From Pseudomonadota bacterium (GTDB lineage Bacteria > Pseudomonadota > Alphaproteobacteria > Rhizobiales > Hyphomicrobiaceae): 28,733 nucleotides of DNA. Under the pieces are notes generated by a model. The model was not told the DNA's origin. It saw only the letters and a program-made list of their open reading frames with translations, and searched no databases. Shown here one piece after another: positions 15,472 to 24,635 of this stretch; the first letter of the stretch is position 1; every line of letters starts with the position of its first letter. A program made the translations under genes and the position numbers. The stretch spans positions 1-28,733 of the forward strand of contig JAEZBZ010000029.1 in assembly GCA_023412745.1 (NCBI GenBank). The letters are read 5' to 3'.

Positions 15472-18351
15472 CTATTCCGCGGCCTCCGCCGGCAGCACAC
15501 GACGGCTGCTTTTGGCGAACGCCTCGTATTCTTCCTGATAATGCGTCGGACCGTTGGACGGGCTGATCTGCACCGCCGTCACCTTGTATTCGGGACAGTT
15601 GGTGGCCCAATCCGAATAGTCGGTGGTGATGACGTTGGCCTGCGTCAGCGGATGGTGGAACGTGGTGTAGACCACGCCCGGCGCCACGCGATCGGTGATC
15701 AGCGCGCGCAGAGCAGTCTCGCCGGCGCGGCTGGCGATGCGCACCCAATCGCCGTCCTTGATGCCGCGCTGCTCGGCGTCGTGCGGGTTGATCTCCAAAC
15801 GGTCCTCCTGATGCCACAGCACATTGTCGGTGCGCCGCGTCTGGGCGCCGACGTTGTATTGGGACAGGATGCGGCCGGTGGTCAGCAGCAGCGGGTAGCG
15901 CGGCCCGGTGCGCTCATCTGTCGGCACGTACTCCGTCAGCATGAACTTGCCCTTGCCGCGGGCAAAGCCGTTGATGTGCATGACCGGCGAGCCGACCGGG
16001 TTTGCATCGTTGCATGGCCACTGCACAGAGCCCATTTCCTCGATTTTCGCGAAACTCACACCGGCGAACGACGGAGTCAGCTTGGCGATCTCGTCCATAA
16101 CCTGGCTCGGATGCGTGTAGTTCCAGTCGAGACCAATGGCCTGGGCAATCATCTGCGTGATCTCCCAGTCGGCAAATCCGCCGTTGCGCGGCGTCATCAC
16201 CCGTCGCACGAGTTGGATGCGGCGCTCGGCATTGGTGAACGTGCCGTCCTTCTCCAGGAAGGTCGAACCCGGCAGGAACACATGCGCGTAGTTCGCGGTC
16301 TCGTTCAGGAAGAGATCGTGCACGACGACGCATTCCATCGCGGCCAGACCGGCGGAGACATGATGCGTGTTGGGATCGGACTGGAGGATGTCCTCGCCCT
16401 GGATATAGATGGCCTTGAACGACCCATCGACAGCGGCGTCCAACATGTTGGTAATGCGCAGGCCCGGTTCGGGACTGATCGGCCGGCCCCACAGCGTCTC
16501 GAACATGGCGCGCGTGGCATCGTCGGAGACGTGGCGATAGCCGGACAATTCGTGCGGGAACGAGCCCATATCACACGCACCCTGCACGTTGTTCTGGCCG
16601 CGCAGCGGATTGACGCCGACACCCGGCCGGCCAAGGTTGCCCGTCGCCATGGCGAGGTTGGCGATGGCCATGACGGTGGTCGAGCCCTGGCTGTGCTCGG
16701 TGACGCCGAGACCGTAGTAGATCGCTGCGTTGCCCCCGGTAGCGTAGAGGCGCGCAGCGGCGCGGAGTTCCGCCGGATCGACGCCGGTGTACTGCTCGAC
16801 AGCTTCCGGCGAATGGCGCGGCTCGGCGACGAACGCGGCCCATTCCGCGAAATCGTTCATGTCGCAGCGCTCGCGCACGAAAGCTTCATTGATGAGGCCT
16901 TCGGTCACGACAACGTGCGCCAGCGCAGTCAACACCGCAACGTTGGTTCCGGGCTGCAAGGGCAGATGATGCGCTGCCTTGATATGCGGCGACTTCACAA
17001 GATCGATGCGACGCGGATCGATGACGATCAGCTTCGCGCCCTGGCGCAGTCGCTTCTTGAGACGGCTAGCAAATACAGGATGGCCATCAGTGGGATTAGC
17101 GCCAATAATCAGCGCGACATCCGTATGTTCGACCGAGTCGAAGTCCTGGGTTCCCGCCGAGGTGCCGAACGCAGTCTTCAAACCATAACCGGTCGGCGAG
17201 TGGCAGACGCGGGCGCAGGTGTCGACGTTATTCACGCCGAAACCAGCGCGGATCAGCTTCTGGACGAGGAAGGTTTCCTCATTCGTGCAGCGCGAGGAAG
17301 TGATGCCGCCCACGGCATCGCGGCCGTATTGATATTGGATGCGCTTGAACTCAGAGGCAACGCGGCCGATAGCTTCTTCCCAGGTCGTCTCGCGCCACGG
17401 ATCGGTGATCTTGTCACGCACCATCGGCTTGAGGATACGTTCCTTGTGAGTGGCGTAACCCCACGCGAAACGCCCCTTCACACAGGAATGCCCGCGATTG
17501 GCCTTGCCGTCCTTGTACGGCACCATGCGTACGACTTCCTCGCCCCGCATCTCTGCCTTGAACGAGCAGCCGACGCCGCAATAGGCGCAGGTAGTGACGA
17601 CGGAATGTTCCGGCTGGCCAATTTCGATAAGCGTCTTTTCGCTCAGCGTCGCAGTCGGACAGGCCTGCACGCAGGCGCCGCAGGACACGCATTCGCTGTC
17701 GAGGAAGTTCTCCGACATGCCGGGCGACACGCGGCTGTCGAAACCGCGGCCGGCGATCGTCAGCGCGAACGTGCCCTGCACTTCCTCGCATGCGCGCACA
17801 CAGCGATTACAGACGATGCACTTGGCCGGATCGTAAGTGAAATACGGGTTGGTCTCGTCCTTCGGCATCCACTGGTCATTGGCCTTGCCGTCGGCTTTCG
17901 CAAACACGTGGTTGGCGCCGTCATAACCGTATCGCACGTCGCGCAGGCCAACTGCGCCGGCCATGTCCTGCAATTCGCAATCGCCGTTGGCGGCGCAGGT
18001 CAGACAGTCGAGCGGATGGTCGGAGATGTAGAGCTCCATCACGCCGCGGCGGATCTGCCTCAGGCGGTCCGACTGGGTGCGGACTACGATGCCTTCTGCA
18101 ACGGGCGTGGTGCACGACGCGGGTGTACCGTTGCGCCCTTCTATCTCGATGAGGCACAGCCGGCACGATCCGAACGCGTCGATCATATCCGTGGCGCACA
18201 GCTTGGGGATCTGCGTGCCCATCTCCATGGCGGCGCGCATGATCGACGTGCCCTCTGGCACCGTAACCTTGGTACCGTCGATGGTCAGCGTCACCATATT
18301 GGTCGACTGCGAGGCAGGCGTACCGAAATCGATCTCGTGAACCAGTGCCAT
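15472..18351 (-). CDS. fdsA: NAD-dependent formate dehydrogenase, alpha (catalytic) subunit, cysteine form
   Basis: FdsA oxidises formate in the cytoplasm at a Mo/W bis-MGD site and passes electrons to FdsB. The 959-residue protein has, in order, a plant-type [2Fe-2S] domain (CATD, SCRLC), a His/Cys [4Fe-4S] motif (DHPLDCLTCAANGDCEL), and two ferredoxin clusters (CIVCNRCVRAC, CVSCGACVQAC). The catalytic domain follows, with CAYCGVGCSF and the active-site motif ARVCHSPTGYGLK. Cys383 (codon 17205-17203) is the metal ligand in the place of selenocysteine, so no Sec machinery is needed. The C-terminal MGD-binding domain includes TTGRILSQYNVGAQTRRT. It lies 9 nt after fdsB; a GGAG overlapping the fdsB end may serve as ribosome site. 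Confidence 0.97.
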   Translation of the reverse strand: MALVHEIDFGTPASQSTNMVTLTIDGTKVTVPEGTSIMRAAMEMGTQIPKLCATDMIDAFGSCRLCLIEIEGRNGTPASCTTPVAEGIVVRTQSDRLRQIRRGVMELYISDHPLDCLTCAANGDCELQDMAGAVGLRDVRYGYDGANHVFAKADGKANDQWMPKDETNPYFTYDPAKCIVCNRCVRACEEVQGTFALTIAGRGFDSRVSPGMSENFLDSECVSCGACVQACPTATLSEKTLIEIGQPEHSVVTTCAYCGVGCSFKAEMRGEEVVRMVPYKDGKANRGHSCVKGRFAWGYATHKERILKPMVRDKITDPWRETTWEEAIGRVASEFKRIQYQYGRDAVGGITSSRCTNEETFLVQKLIRAGFGVNNVDTCARVCHSPTGYGLKTAFGTSAGTQDFDSVEHTDVALIIGANPTDGHPVFASRLKKRLRQGAKLIVIDPRRIDLVKSPHIKAAHHLPLQPGTNVAVLTALAHVVVTEGLINEAFVRERCDMNDFAEWAAFVAEPRHSPEAVEQYTGVDPAELRAAARLYATGGNAAIYYGLGVTEHSQGSTTVMAIANLAMATGNLGRPGVGVNPLRGQNNVQGACDMGSFPHELSGYRHVSDDATRAMFETLWGRPISPEPGLRITNMLDAAVDGSFKAIYIQGEDILQSDPNTHHVSAGLAAMECVVVHDLFLNETANYAHVFLPGSTFLEKDGTFTNAERRIQLVRRVMTPRNGGFADWEITQMIAQAIGLDWNYTHPSQVMDEIAKLTPSFAGVSFAKIEEMGSVQWPCNDANPVGSPVMHINGFARGKGKFMLTEYVPTDERTGPRYPLLLTTGRILSQYNVGAQTRRTDNVLWHQEDRLEINPHDAEQRGIKDGDWVRIASRAGETALRALITDRVAPGVVYTTFHHPLTQANVITTDYSDWATNCPEYKVTAVQISPSNGPTHYQEEYEAFAKSSRRVLPAEAAE

Positions 18352-18360
18352 GTTGTTCTT

Positions 18361-19938
18361 TTACTCCGCGGCTTGTGGCATGCGGGGGGCGCGACGGAAA
18401 TCGTCAGGGAAATGCTTGATCGCGCTCATAACGGGATATGGGGTGAAACCGCCCAGAGCGCAAAGCGAACCAAATTTCATAGTGTTGCAGAGGTCGGCGA
18501 CCAGCGCGAGATTGGCCTCGGACCTGTCGCCGGCCATGATTTTCTCGATCGTTTCTGCGCCGCGCGTGGAGCCGATACGGCAGGGTGTGCACTTGCCGCA
18601 ACTTTCAATAGCGCAGAACTCGAACGCGAACTGGGCCATGCGCGCCATGTCCGCCGTATCATCGAACACGACGATACCACCATGGCCGATCAGGCCATCG
18701 CGGGCGGCGAAGGCTTCGTAGTCGAACGGCGCATCGAACATCGACGGCGGGAAATAAGCCCCCAGCGGACCGCCGACCTGCACGGCCTTGACCGGACGGC
18801 CGGATGCCGTGCCACCGCCGATGTCATCGACCAGCTCGCCAAGCGTCACGCCGAATGCGGTCTCGAACAGCCCGCCGTACTTGATATTGCCGGCAAGCTG
18901 GATCGGCATCGTGCCGCGTGACCGACCCATGCCGTAGTCGGCGTAGGTCTTCGCACCTTCAGCCAGCACGTACGGCACGGTCGTCAGGGTCAGCACGTTG
19001 TTGATCACGGTCGGGCTGGCGAACAGGCCCTTGTGCGCCGGCAGCGGCGGCTTGGCACGAACGATGCCGCGACGGCCTTCCAGGCTTTCCAGAAGCGCGG
19101 TTTCCTCGCCGCACACGTAGGCTCCGGCGCCGACCCGCACTTCCAGATCAAACGCACTGCCGCCGCCAGCGACGTTGACGCCGAGAAGGCCGGCTTTCCG
19201 CGCAATAGCAATCGCGCTGCGCATGGCCGCGATAGCGTGCGGATACTCCGACCGGATGTAGATGAAGCCCATCGTGGCGCCAACCGCGATACCGGCAATC
19301 GTCATGCCTTCGATCAGCAGGAAGGGATCACCTTCCATGATCATCCGGTCAGCAAATGTGCCGCTGTCACCCTCGTCCGCGTTGCAAACGATGTACTTCC
19401 GAGGCGCCGCCGTATCGTGAACGGTTTTCCATTTGATACCGGTCGGAAAGCCTGCGCCGCCACGTCCGCGCAAACCGGACTTGGTAACTTCGTCGACGAT
19501 GGCAGTCGGGGAAAGCGTTAGTGCGCGCTCCAGACCCTTGTAGCCGCCATGAGCCCGATAATCGTCCAGAGACAGCGGGTCAATGATGCCACATCGTGCG
19601 AACATCAGGCGTTTTTGTCGTGTCAGGAAATCGATCTTATCCATCGCGCCGACCGACTTGGAATGCGCGAGGATGGCTTGCAGATCACCGCCCAGCACTG
19701 CGGTCGCCAGCGCATTATCGATATCGCCGGCCTCCAGCGGGCCGAGTCCATAGCGGCGTGAGCCGTTGACCTCAACCTCGACCAGCGGTTCCAGCCACAT
19801 CATGCCACGCGAGCCGGTGCGCACGATCTCGATGGGCTTGCCCGCACTGATAGCGGCGCGCTGCAAGGCAGCCGCGACGTCATCGGCGCCAACAGCGATC
19901 GCGGCCGCGTCCTTAGGAATGAAAACCCGAACTGTCAT
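18361..19938 (-). CDS. fdsB: NAD-dependent formate dehydrogenase, beta subunit (FMN/NAD)
   Basis: FdsB is the diaphorase subunit, related to NuoF, that passes electrons through FMN to NAD. The 525-residue protein starts at ATG 19938, overlapping the fdsG stop by ATGA. The N-terminal 130 residues form a thioredoxin-like region. The NuoF-like core holds GLRGRGGAGFPTGIKWK (NADH/FMN site), CNADEGDSGTFADR and GAGAYVCGEETALLES. The C-terminal [4Fe-4S] motif is ESCGKCTPCRIGSTRG. The length fits known FdsB proteins (about 520). The open frame extends upstream of 19938 only within fdsG and is not part of this gene. Confidence 0.96.
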   Translation of the reverse strand: MTVRVFIPKDAAAIAVGADDVAAALQRAAISAGKPIEIVRTGSRGMMWLEPLVEVEVNGSRRYGLGPLEAGDIDNALATAVLGGDLQAILAHSKSVGAMDKIDFLTRQKRLMFARCGIIDPLSLDDYRAHGGYKGLERALTLSPTAIVDEVTKSGLRGRGGAGFPTGIKWKTVHDTAAPRKYIVCNADEGDSGTFADRMIMEGDPFLLIEGMTIAGIAVGATMGFIYIRSEYPHAIAAMRSAIAIARKAGLLGVNVAGGGSAFDLEVRVGAGAYVCGEETALLESLEGRRGIVRAKPPLPAHKGLFASPTVINNVLTLTTVPYVLAEGAKTYADYGMGRSRGTMPIQLAGNIKYGGLFETAFGVTLGELVDDIGGGTASGRPVKAVQVGGPLGAYFPPSMFDAPFDYEAFAARDGLIGHGGIVVFDDTADMARMAQFAFEFCAIESCGKCTPCRIGSTRGAETIEKIMAGDRSEANLALVADLCNTMKFGSLCALGGFTPYPVMSAIKHFPDDFRRAPRMPQAAE

Positions 19939-20399
19939 GCCCCGGCCTCCTTCAGCATGCGATCGAGCTTGGATGCATTCATACGGCCAACAATCTTGCC
20001 GTCGATCATAGCGGAGGGCGCGGTGGCGCATAGGCCCAGGCAGTAAACCGGCTCGAAGGTGACACGACCGTCTGCGCTGGTGCTGCCGCATTTCACCCCA
20101 AGCCGCGCCTCGACATGGGCGACCAGCGCGTCGGAGCCCATCGATTGGCAGGCCTCGGCCCGGCACAGCTTCAGCACATGCCGTCCGGCCGGCTCGCGGC
20201 GGAAGTCATGGTAGAACGTCACCACGCCATGAACCTCCGCACGCGACAGGTTCAGGGCATCGGCTAGTGCGGGAATGGTTTCTTCCGGCACATGACCCAG
20301 GTCATGCTGGATTTGATGCAAGATCTCAATCAGAGCATCCGGCCTATTACCGTGCTCGGCTGCGATCTGGCTTGCTGCATCTGCGGCTGTCGCGACCAT
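19935..20399 (-). CDS. fdsG: NAD-dependent formate dehydrogenase, gamma subunit ([2Fe-2S])
   Basis: FdsG is a NuoE-like subunit with a thioredoxin-fold [2Fe-2S] cluster that pairs with FdsB. In the 154-residue product the four cluster cysteines are in CRAEAC and CLGLC. The N-terminal helical part contains LIEILHQIQHDLGHVPEE and ALNLSRAEVHGVVTFYHDF, both typical of the NuoE family. It is the first gene of the fds operon, 112 nt downstream of the LysR regulator on the same strand, so the operon promoter should lie in or just before that gap. Confidence 0.95.
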   Translation of the reverse strand: MVATAADAASQIAAEHGNRPDALIEILHQIQHDLGHVPEETIPALADALNLSRAEVHGVVTFYHDFRREPAGRHVLKLCRAEACQSMGSDALVAHVEARLGVKCGSTSADGRVTFEPVYCLGLCATAPSAMIDGKIVGRMNASKLDRMLKEAGA

Positions 20400-20495
20400 G
20401 GCTACTCACATTCGAGTCATTCCAAGGTATCACCTTCGCGCAGAAGGCAGCACGCGATCCAATCGGTTGTTCTGATTGCACCATCGACGCTCGCA

Positions 20496-20515
20496 ATGAT
20501 GCAACGCAACATCAT
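20496..20515. promoter_or_regulatory. Inverted repeat upstream of fdsG, candidate LysR binding site
   Basis: ATGATG (20496-20501), eight-base spacer, CATCAT (20510-20515): perfect 6-base arms about 97-116 bases upstream of the fdsG start. It contains a T-N11-A arrangement as in LysR-type sites. It overlaps the stop codon of the LysR gene itself (20512-20514). The size and distance fit an activator site for the fds operon, but the arms are short. Confidence 0.35.
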
Positions 20516-21423
20516 CGCGCGGGCGCCGCGGGAATATTAATGCCATGGGCACATTCAAACACGGCCGAAACCAACGGTGATACGGGGTCTCTATCAACCG
20601 CCACCAGCCCAACTGAGTGCTCGACGACAGGCTCGACCAGCCGAACGGCCCGAATATCGGACATCGGCCCGAGAATCTGCAGGAAATACTCAGGCACGAT
20701 ACTCGCCAGCCCCATTAAGTGAACATTTGAGTACAAGTTGATGACGGAGTTGGTTTCCAGCTTCGGCGCCGGCTTGGCGTTCGCGGTACGAAAGGCGCGG
20801 TCGATGATGCGCCGGTTCTGCATATTGGGCGTCAAAAGGCACAACGGCTGCTTGGCGGCTTCGGCCCAGGTGATCGATTTCTGGTTCGCCAGCTCATGAT
20901 CGGCGCGGAGAAGAAGGCAGTAACGCTCCATGTAGATGGCCTCAGCGCGCATGCCTTCGATCGGTTCGTTGTCGAGATATGTCAGGCCGACGTCGATCGA
21001 GAAATCTTCCAGATTGCGCAGGATTTCGACTGAGCTCTGTGACAGCACGGTGAGTTCGATGCCGGTGTGCCGATCCTGAATTGCCTTGCTGATCAGGGCG
21101 GCCATGGGCAGCGCGGCGGGGATCACGCCGAGCGACAGCCGCCCCAGCAGCGTGCCCTTGGTGTTGCGCAGCTTGGCGATTTCCTGCTCCAGCGACGACC
21201 AGTTATCGAGGATCGCGTGCGCCCACTTCAGCACCCGCTCGCCCTCGGTCGTCAGGCCGTGGAACCGCTGGCCGCGCTCGACGATCGGCACGCCAAGCTC
21301 CTGTTCGAGCTGGCGGATGCGCCCTGACAGCGTCGGCTGCGTGACGTTGCAGGCCTTGGCCGCGCGTGTGAAGTGCTTCTCGCGGGCGAGCGCGGCGAGA
21401 TACTGAAGCTGGCGGATATCCAT
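20512..21423 (-). CDS. LysR-family regulator, probably of the fds operon
   Basis: The 303-residue product is a standard-length LysR regulator. The N-terminal winged helix-turn-helix is clear (MDIRQLQYLAALAREKHFTR, AAKACNVTQPTLSGRIRQLE). The effector-binding domain follows from about residue 90, with LSLGVIPAALPMAALI and GLTYLDNEP. It lies directly upstream of fdsGBACD on the same strand and divergently from the threonine-synthase-like gene. Related regulators (FdsR type) control soluble formate dehydrogenase operons in other proteobacteria, so formate-responsive control of fds is the leading inference. Control of the divergent gene is the alternative. The effector cannot be read from sequence. 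Confidence 0.9.
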   Translation of the reverse strand: MDIRQLQYLAALAREKHFTRAAKACNVTQPTLSGRIRQLEQELGVPIVERGQRFHGLTTEGERVLKWAHAILDNWSSLEQEIAKLRNTKGTLLGRLSLGVIPAALPMAALISKAIQDRHTGIELTVLSQSSVEILRNLEDFSIDVGLTYLDNEPIEGMRAEAIYMERYCLLLRADHELANQKSITWAEAAKQPLCLLTPNMQNRRIIDRAFRTANAKPAPKLETNSVINLYSNVHLMGLASIVPEYFLQILGPMSDIRAVRLVEPVVEHSVGLVAVDRDPVSPLVSAVFECAHGINIPAAPAR

Positions 21424-21555
21424 GGAGCGGCCCGGTTTGTCGTGTCAGTGCGTGATAGAGGCTGACGATAGCACCTGATATGGCTAACCGTGAGCCCCGT
21501 GCCAGATCGGCTGGCTACGCGTCGCCTACCTAAGTTGCAAAACCAAGGACATCAG

Positions 21556-22704
21556 ATGGCCAACGTTAAGACCGGTGCAACCGCCGCCTACGTCGATCCG
21601 CTGACCGGTCAGACGTATCCACTCGACGTGCCGCGCTGGCGGTCCGACAGCGGCGCGCCTTTGATGATCACCGACCTGCCGGGCATCGGTCGGAGCGATA
21701 TCGATACAGCGACGCGGTCGCTCTGGCGCTATCGCGCGGCGCTGCCGCTGATGGTGACTGCCCCGGTCAGCATGGGCGAAGGCTGCACGCCGCTGGTCGA
21801 GCGCGCGTGGCAGGGTGTGCCGGCACTGTTCAAGCTGGAGTGGTTCGCGCCGAGCGGCAGCTTCAAGGATCGCGGCGCCAGCGTAATGGTATCCGTGCTG
21901 CGCCAGCAGGGTGTCACGCGCATCCTGGAAGACAGCTCCGGCAACGGTGGCGCGGCAATCTCGGGCTATGCGGCGGCGGCCGGAATCGGCGCGAAGATCC
22001 TGGTGCCGGCCTCGACCCAGCCCGCGAAGATCGTCCAGACACGCACCTACGGCGCAAAGGTCGAACTAGTGCCCGGCACCCGCCAGGCCACGGCCGACGA
22101 AGCGGTTAGGCAGGCCGACGAGATCTTCTACGCCAGCCACAACTGGCAGGCGTTCTTCCTGCAGGGCACCAAGACGCTGGCTTATGAGCTATGGGAAGAC
22201 CTCGGCTTCAAAGCGCCGGACAATATCATCATCCCGACCGGCGCCGGCAGCAACGTGCTCGGCTGTGATATCGGCTTTTCGGAACTGCTGCGCGCCGGCC
22301 AGATTACGCGGCTGCCACGGCTGTTCGCGGTTCAGCCCGCCAACTGCGCACCGCTGCACGCAACGTTCGCGACAGGCGGCGAGGATCTGGTTGCCATCAA
22401 GCCCAAGCCGACCATCGCGGAAGGCACCGCTATCGTGCAGCCCGTCCGCACGCGCGAAGTATTGCAGGCCATTCGCCGCTCGAACGGTGGCACCGTTGCC
22501 GTCAGCGAGGATGAGATCATCGCGGCGGTGAAGGCTCTGGCGACGTCCGCAGGGCTTTACGCCGAACCGACCAGCGCCGCCGCTGCAGCCGCCCTGTCGC
22601 AACTGCTGGCGGCCCGAACGATCAAGCCGTCGGAAACGACTGTCGTCGTTCTGACCGGCAGCGGCCTGAAAGCGACCCAACGCCTCGGCGAACTTTTGGC
22701 TTGA
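21556..22704 (+). CDS. Threonine-synthase-like PLP enzyme
   Basis: The 382-residue product is a fold-type II PLP enzyme. SGSFKDRGA holds the PLP lysine, SSGNGGAAISGYAAAAG is the phosphate/substrate loop with the Asn, and PTGAGSNVLG is the glycine-rich cofactor phosphate loop. The overall pattern (EGCTPLVE, KLEWFAPSGSFKD) resembles threonine synthase, which turns O-phosphohomoserine into threonine. Related lyases of amino acids share these motifs, so the substrate is not certain. ATG 21556 is chosen because AAGGA lies seven bases upstream; the frame extends 22 codons further without support. It is divergent from the LysR gene, with 132 nt between starts. There are no pathway neighbours such as hom or thrB. 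Confidence 0.8.
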   Translation: MANVKTGATAAYVDPLTGQTYPLDVPRWRSDSGAPLMITDLPGIGRSDIDTATRSLWRYRAALPLMVTAPVSMGEGCTPLVERAWQGVPALFKLEWFAPSGSFKDRGASVMVSVLRQQGVTRILEDSSGNGGAAISGYAAAAGIGAKILVPASTQPAKIVQTRTYGAKVELVPGTRQATADEAVRQADEIFYASHNWQAFFLQGTKTLAYELWEDLGFKAPDNIIIPTGAGSNVLGCDIGFSELLRAGQITRLPRLFAVQPANCAPLHATFATGGEDLVAIKPKPTIAEGTAIVQPVRTREVLQAIRRSNGGTVAVSEDEIIAAVKALATSAGLYAEPTSAAAAAALSQLLAARTIKPSETTVVVLTGSGLKATQRLGELLA

Positions 22705-22719
22705 GAAGTCGAAGCGATC

Positions 22720-22750
22720 CGACTGCGCCGCATTGCGCACGGCGCAGTCG
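22720..22750. terminator. Bidirectional hairpin between converging genes
   Basis: An 11-bp perfect stem, CGACTGCGCCG (22720-22730) with CGGCGCAGTCG (22740-22750), closes a 9-base loop in the 60-base gap between the threonine-synthase-like gene and the oxidoreductase gene. No long T run follows on either side, but the stem is GC-rich and well placed to stop transcription from both sides. Confidence 0.6.
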
Positions 22751-22764
22751 TTCAGGCAATGGTC

Positions 22765-23784
22765 TCAGACCGTTTCCCAGCGCTCGCTCTCCGAGGAACG
22801 GAACAGCGCATCGATGACGCGCATATTCGCGATGGCGTCCTCAAGCGGAAACTGCGGCACGGCCTCGCCGCGGACGAGACGCGAGAACCGGTCCCCCTGT
22901 AGGCCGTACTGATTGAGCGCCGGGAACGGCATCTCGCGCACATGCTTGGTGCCAACGCTGCGATCATCGCCGATGTAGAGGTGGCACTGCGCAGGAATGG
23001 CATGGGAATACGGGAACTCGGCCCGGATCCAGCCCTTATTGCCGACCACCGAGAAATGCTGGTGCGTGCCGCCGATGCTCGGACCCGCCTGCGTCGACAC
23101 GGTGAATACCGCCTGCCCCTTCGGGAACTGCAGGATGGCGCTAGTCAGGCGATCGGTCTGGAAGTTCTGGTCGCGGTCGAGCAGGCCGACCACGCGGGTC
23201 GGCTCCTCGCCGAATACGAAGCGGCTGCCGGTGATGGCGTAGCTGCCCAGGTCATACAGGCCGCCACCGCCGATGCCGGCCTGGTTACGGATATCCTTGG
23301 GGTTCATGTTGTTGTAGGCGAGCGTCGTCTGGACGTAGCGGATCTCGCCGATCTCACCCGATGCCACGCAATCGCGCATCGCCGCCCATTGGGGATGATT
23401 GCGGATCGCGAAGGCTTCCTCGATGAACTTGCCGGTGCGGTCGCGCAACGCCAGCAGCGGCTTGATCTCATCCGCACTCAGCGCCAGCGGCTTTTCGCAC
23501 AGCACGTGCTTGCCGGCTTCCAGCGCCTTCGCGCACCATTCCACATGCAGGTGGTTCGGCAGCGGGATGTAGACGGCTTCGATATCCGGATCGGCCAGCA
23601 GCGCCTCGTAGGAGCCGTAGACGCGCTCGATCCCTAGCCGGTCGGCAGCCGCGCGCGCGGCTTCTTCCTGGCGCGATGCAATGGCCAGCACATTGCACAT
23701 CGGCGCGGCCTTCATCGCCGGAATCACGCGATTGAGGCCGATCCCGGCCGTGCTGAGAATGCCCCACTTGACAGGTTCAGTCAT
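22765..23784 (-). CDS. Gfo/Idh/MocA family NAD(P)-dependent oxidoreductase
   Basis: The 339-residue product has an N-terminal Rossmann domain (KWGILSTAGIGLNRVIPAMK, then VLAIASRQEEAARAAADRLG) and the family signature with the catalytic lysine (GKHVLCEKPLAL, near residue 95). The C-terminal alpha/beta domain has GGGGLYDLGSYAI, where the Asp and Tyr/His region shapes the active site. Such enzymes oxidise or reduce sugars, inositols and related alcohols. It follows the isomerase-like gene by 26 nt with a GGGAGA ribosome site, so the two probably act on the same compound. The substrate cannot be determined from sequence. Confidence 0.9.
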   Translation of the reverse strand: MTEPVKWGILSTAGIGLNRVIPAMKAAPMCNVLAIASRQEEAARAAADRLGIERVYGSYEALLADPDIEAVYIPLPNHLHVEWCAKALEAGKHVLCEKPLALSADEIKPLLALRDRTGKFIEEAFAIRNHPQWAAMRDCVASGEIGEIRYVQTTLAYNNMNPKDIRNQAGIGGGGLYDLGSYAITGSRFVFGEEPTRVVGLLDRDQNFQTDRLTSAILQFPKGQAVFTVSTQAGPSIGGTHQHFSVVGNKGWIRAEFPYSHAIPAQCHLYIGDDRSVGTKHVREMPFPALNQYGLQGDRFSRLVRGEAVPQFPLEDAIANMRVIDALFRSSESERWETV

Positions 23785-23810
23785 TGGCAGATCTCCCAGA
23801 TCATCCCGGT

Positions 23811-24635
23811 TTATGCGGCGCGCTGTGCGCGCTTTGCGAGGAACTCACGCGTTTTCGATACCGTCAGCTTGGCGCGCTCCAACGCGCTCATATCGGGATA
23901 GGCGTTGGCCAACGGAACTTCTACGCCAAGTGCCACGTCGGGCGGAAGGGCGTCCAGGATGGCATTCACATCGAGCCCACCCTCGCCCGTCAGCAGCCGC
24001 GCACTGCGCGCCTCGTACATCAGGTCGGCGGGCGGCTCGGCCGGAGCATCACAAAGCTGCATGCTGCCGATCAGGCTTGGAGCGACCTTTCTCAAATCAT
24101 CGAGTGAACTGTTCGAGCGCCGGAAATGCAGGGCATCCATCAGAATATAGGCGTTCGGCTGCCGCGCCATCTGCAGCACCTGCAGGGCGTCGCCCAGAGA
24201 ACGCACCGAACGAAACGGCATGAACTCAAAATCCACGGCCAGGTCATAAGCGCGGGCCAGCTCGCACACCTCCGCCAGTTTTTCGGCGACGACCTTGAAG
24301 TCCTCGTCGTCACCAGCAGACACGACACGGGCGGCGCCGATCTCGACGCCAATCTCAAACATAGGTTTCAACTCGCGCACATCGAGAGAGCGGGACAAAC
24401 CGACCATCTCGATTTCGCGCACCTTGAAGCCAGTCGCCGCCAGTCGCTGCTTCGTCGCGCGGCGCAATACGGGATCACTCAGCGTATACTCCGGCGAGCC
24501 GACAGCGACTTTCCGCATGCGTACACTTGTCGAAGCGAACCCAGCCTCCGCCAGCATGTCTATGAGATCAGGCGGACCAACTTCCAGTGCGCCCAAATGG
24601 GCGAAGGACAGCGGTACGCGCGCAGCGTCGATCAT
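23811..24635 (-). CDS. Xylose-isomerase-like TIM barrel protein (sugar isomerase/epimerase family)
   Basis: The 274-residue product belongs to the COG1082 type of AP-endonuclease-2/xylose-isomerase-like TIM barrels. Candidate metal ligands at the ends of strands are Glu in VDFEFMPFR, Asp and His in LMDALHFRRS, the Asp of MQLCDAP, and Glu in GVEVPL. The N terminus shows the expected first strand (VPLSFAHLGAL). Members isomerise or epimerise sugars or inosose compounds, or act as dehydratases. It is upstream of the Gfo/Idh gene in a likely two-gene operon. A GAGGA lies upstream of its ATG. The substrate is unknown. Confidence 0.87.
   Translation of the reverse strand: MIDAARVPLSFAHLGALEVGPPDLIDMLAEAGFASTSVRMRKVAVGSPEYTLSDPVLRRATKQRLAATGFKVREIEMVGLSRSLDVRELKPMFEIGVEIGAARVVSAGDDEDFKVVAEKLAEVCELARAYDLAVDFEFMPFRSVRSLGDALQVLQMARQPNAYILMDALHFRRSNSSLDDLRKVAPSLIGSMQLCDAPAEPPADLMYEARSARLLTGEGGLDVNAILDALPPDVALGVEVPLANAYPDMSALERAKLTVSKTREFLAKRAQRAA

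Noticed and set aside
15541..18921. A very long plus-strand open frame (1126 residues) opposite fdsA and fdsB
   Set aside because: It is a GC-codon shadow: no recognisable domain, Arg/His/Asp/Gly-rich composition, and both antisense genes are clearly real.
19939..20166. An N-terminal extension of FdsB
   Set aside because: It is a frame shadow inside fdsG; ATG 19938 overlaps the fdsG stop and starts a normal FdsB.
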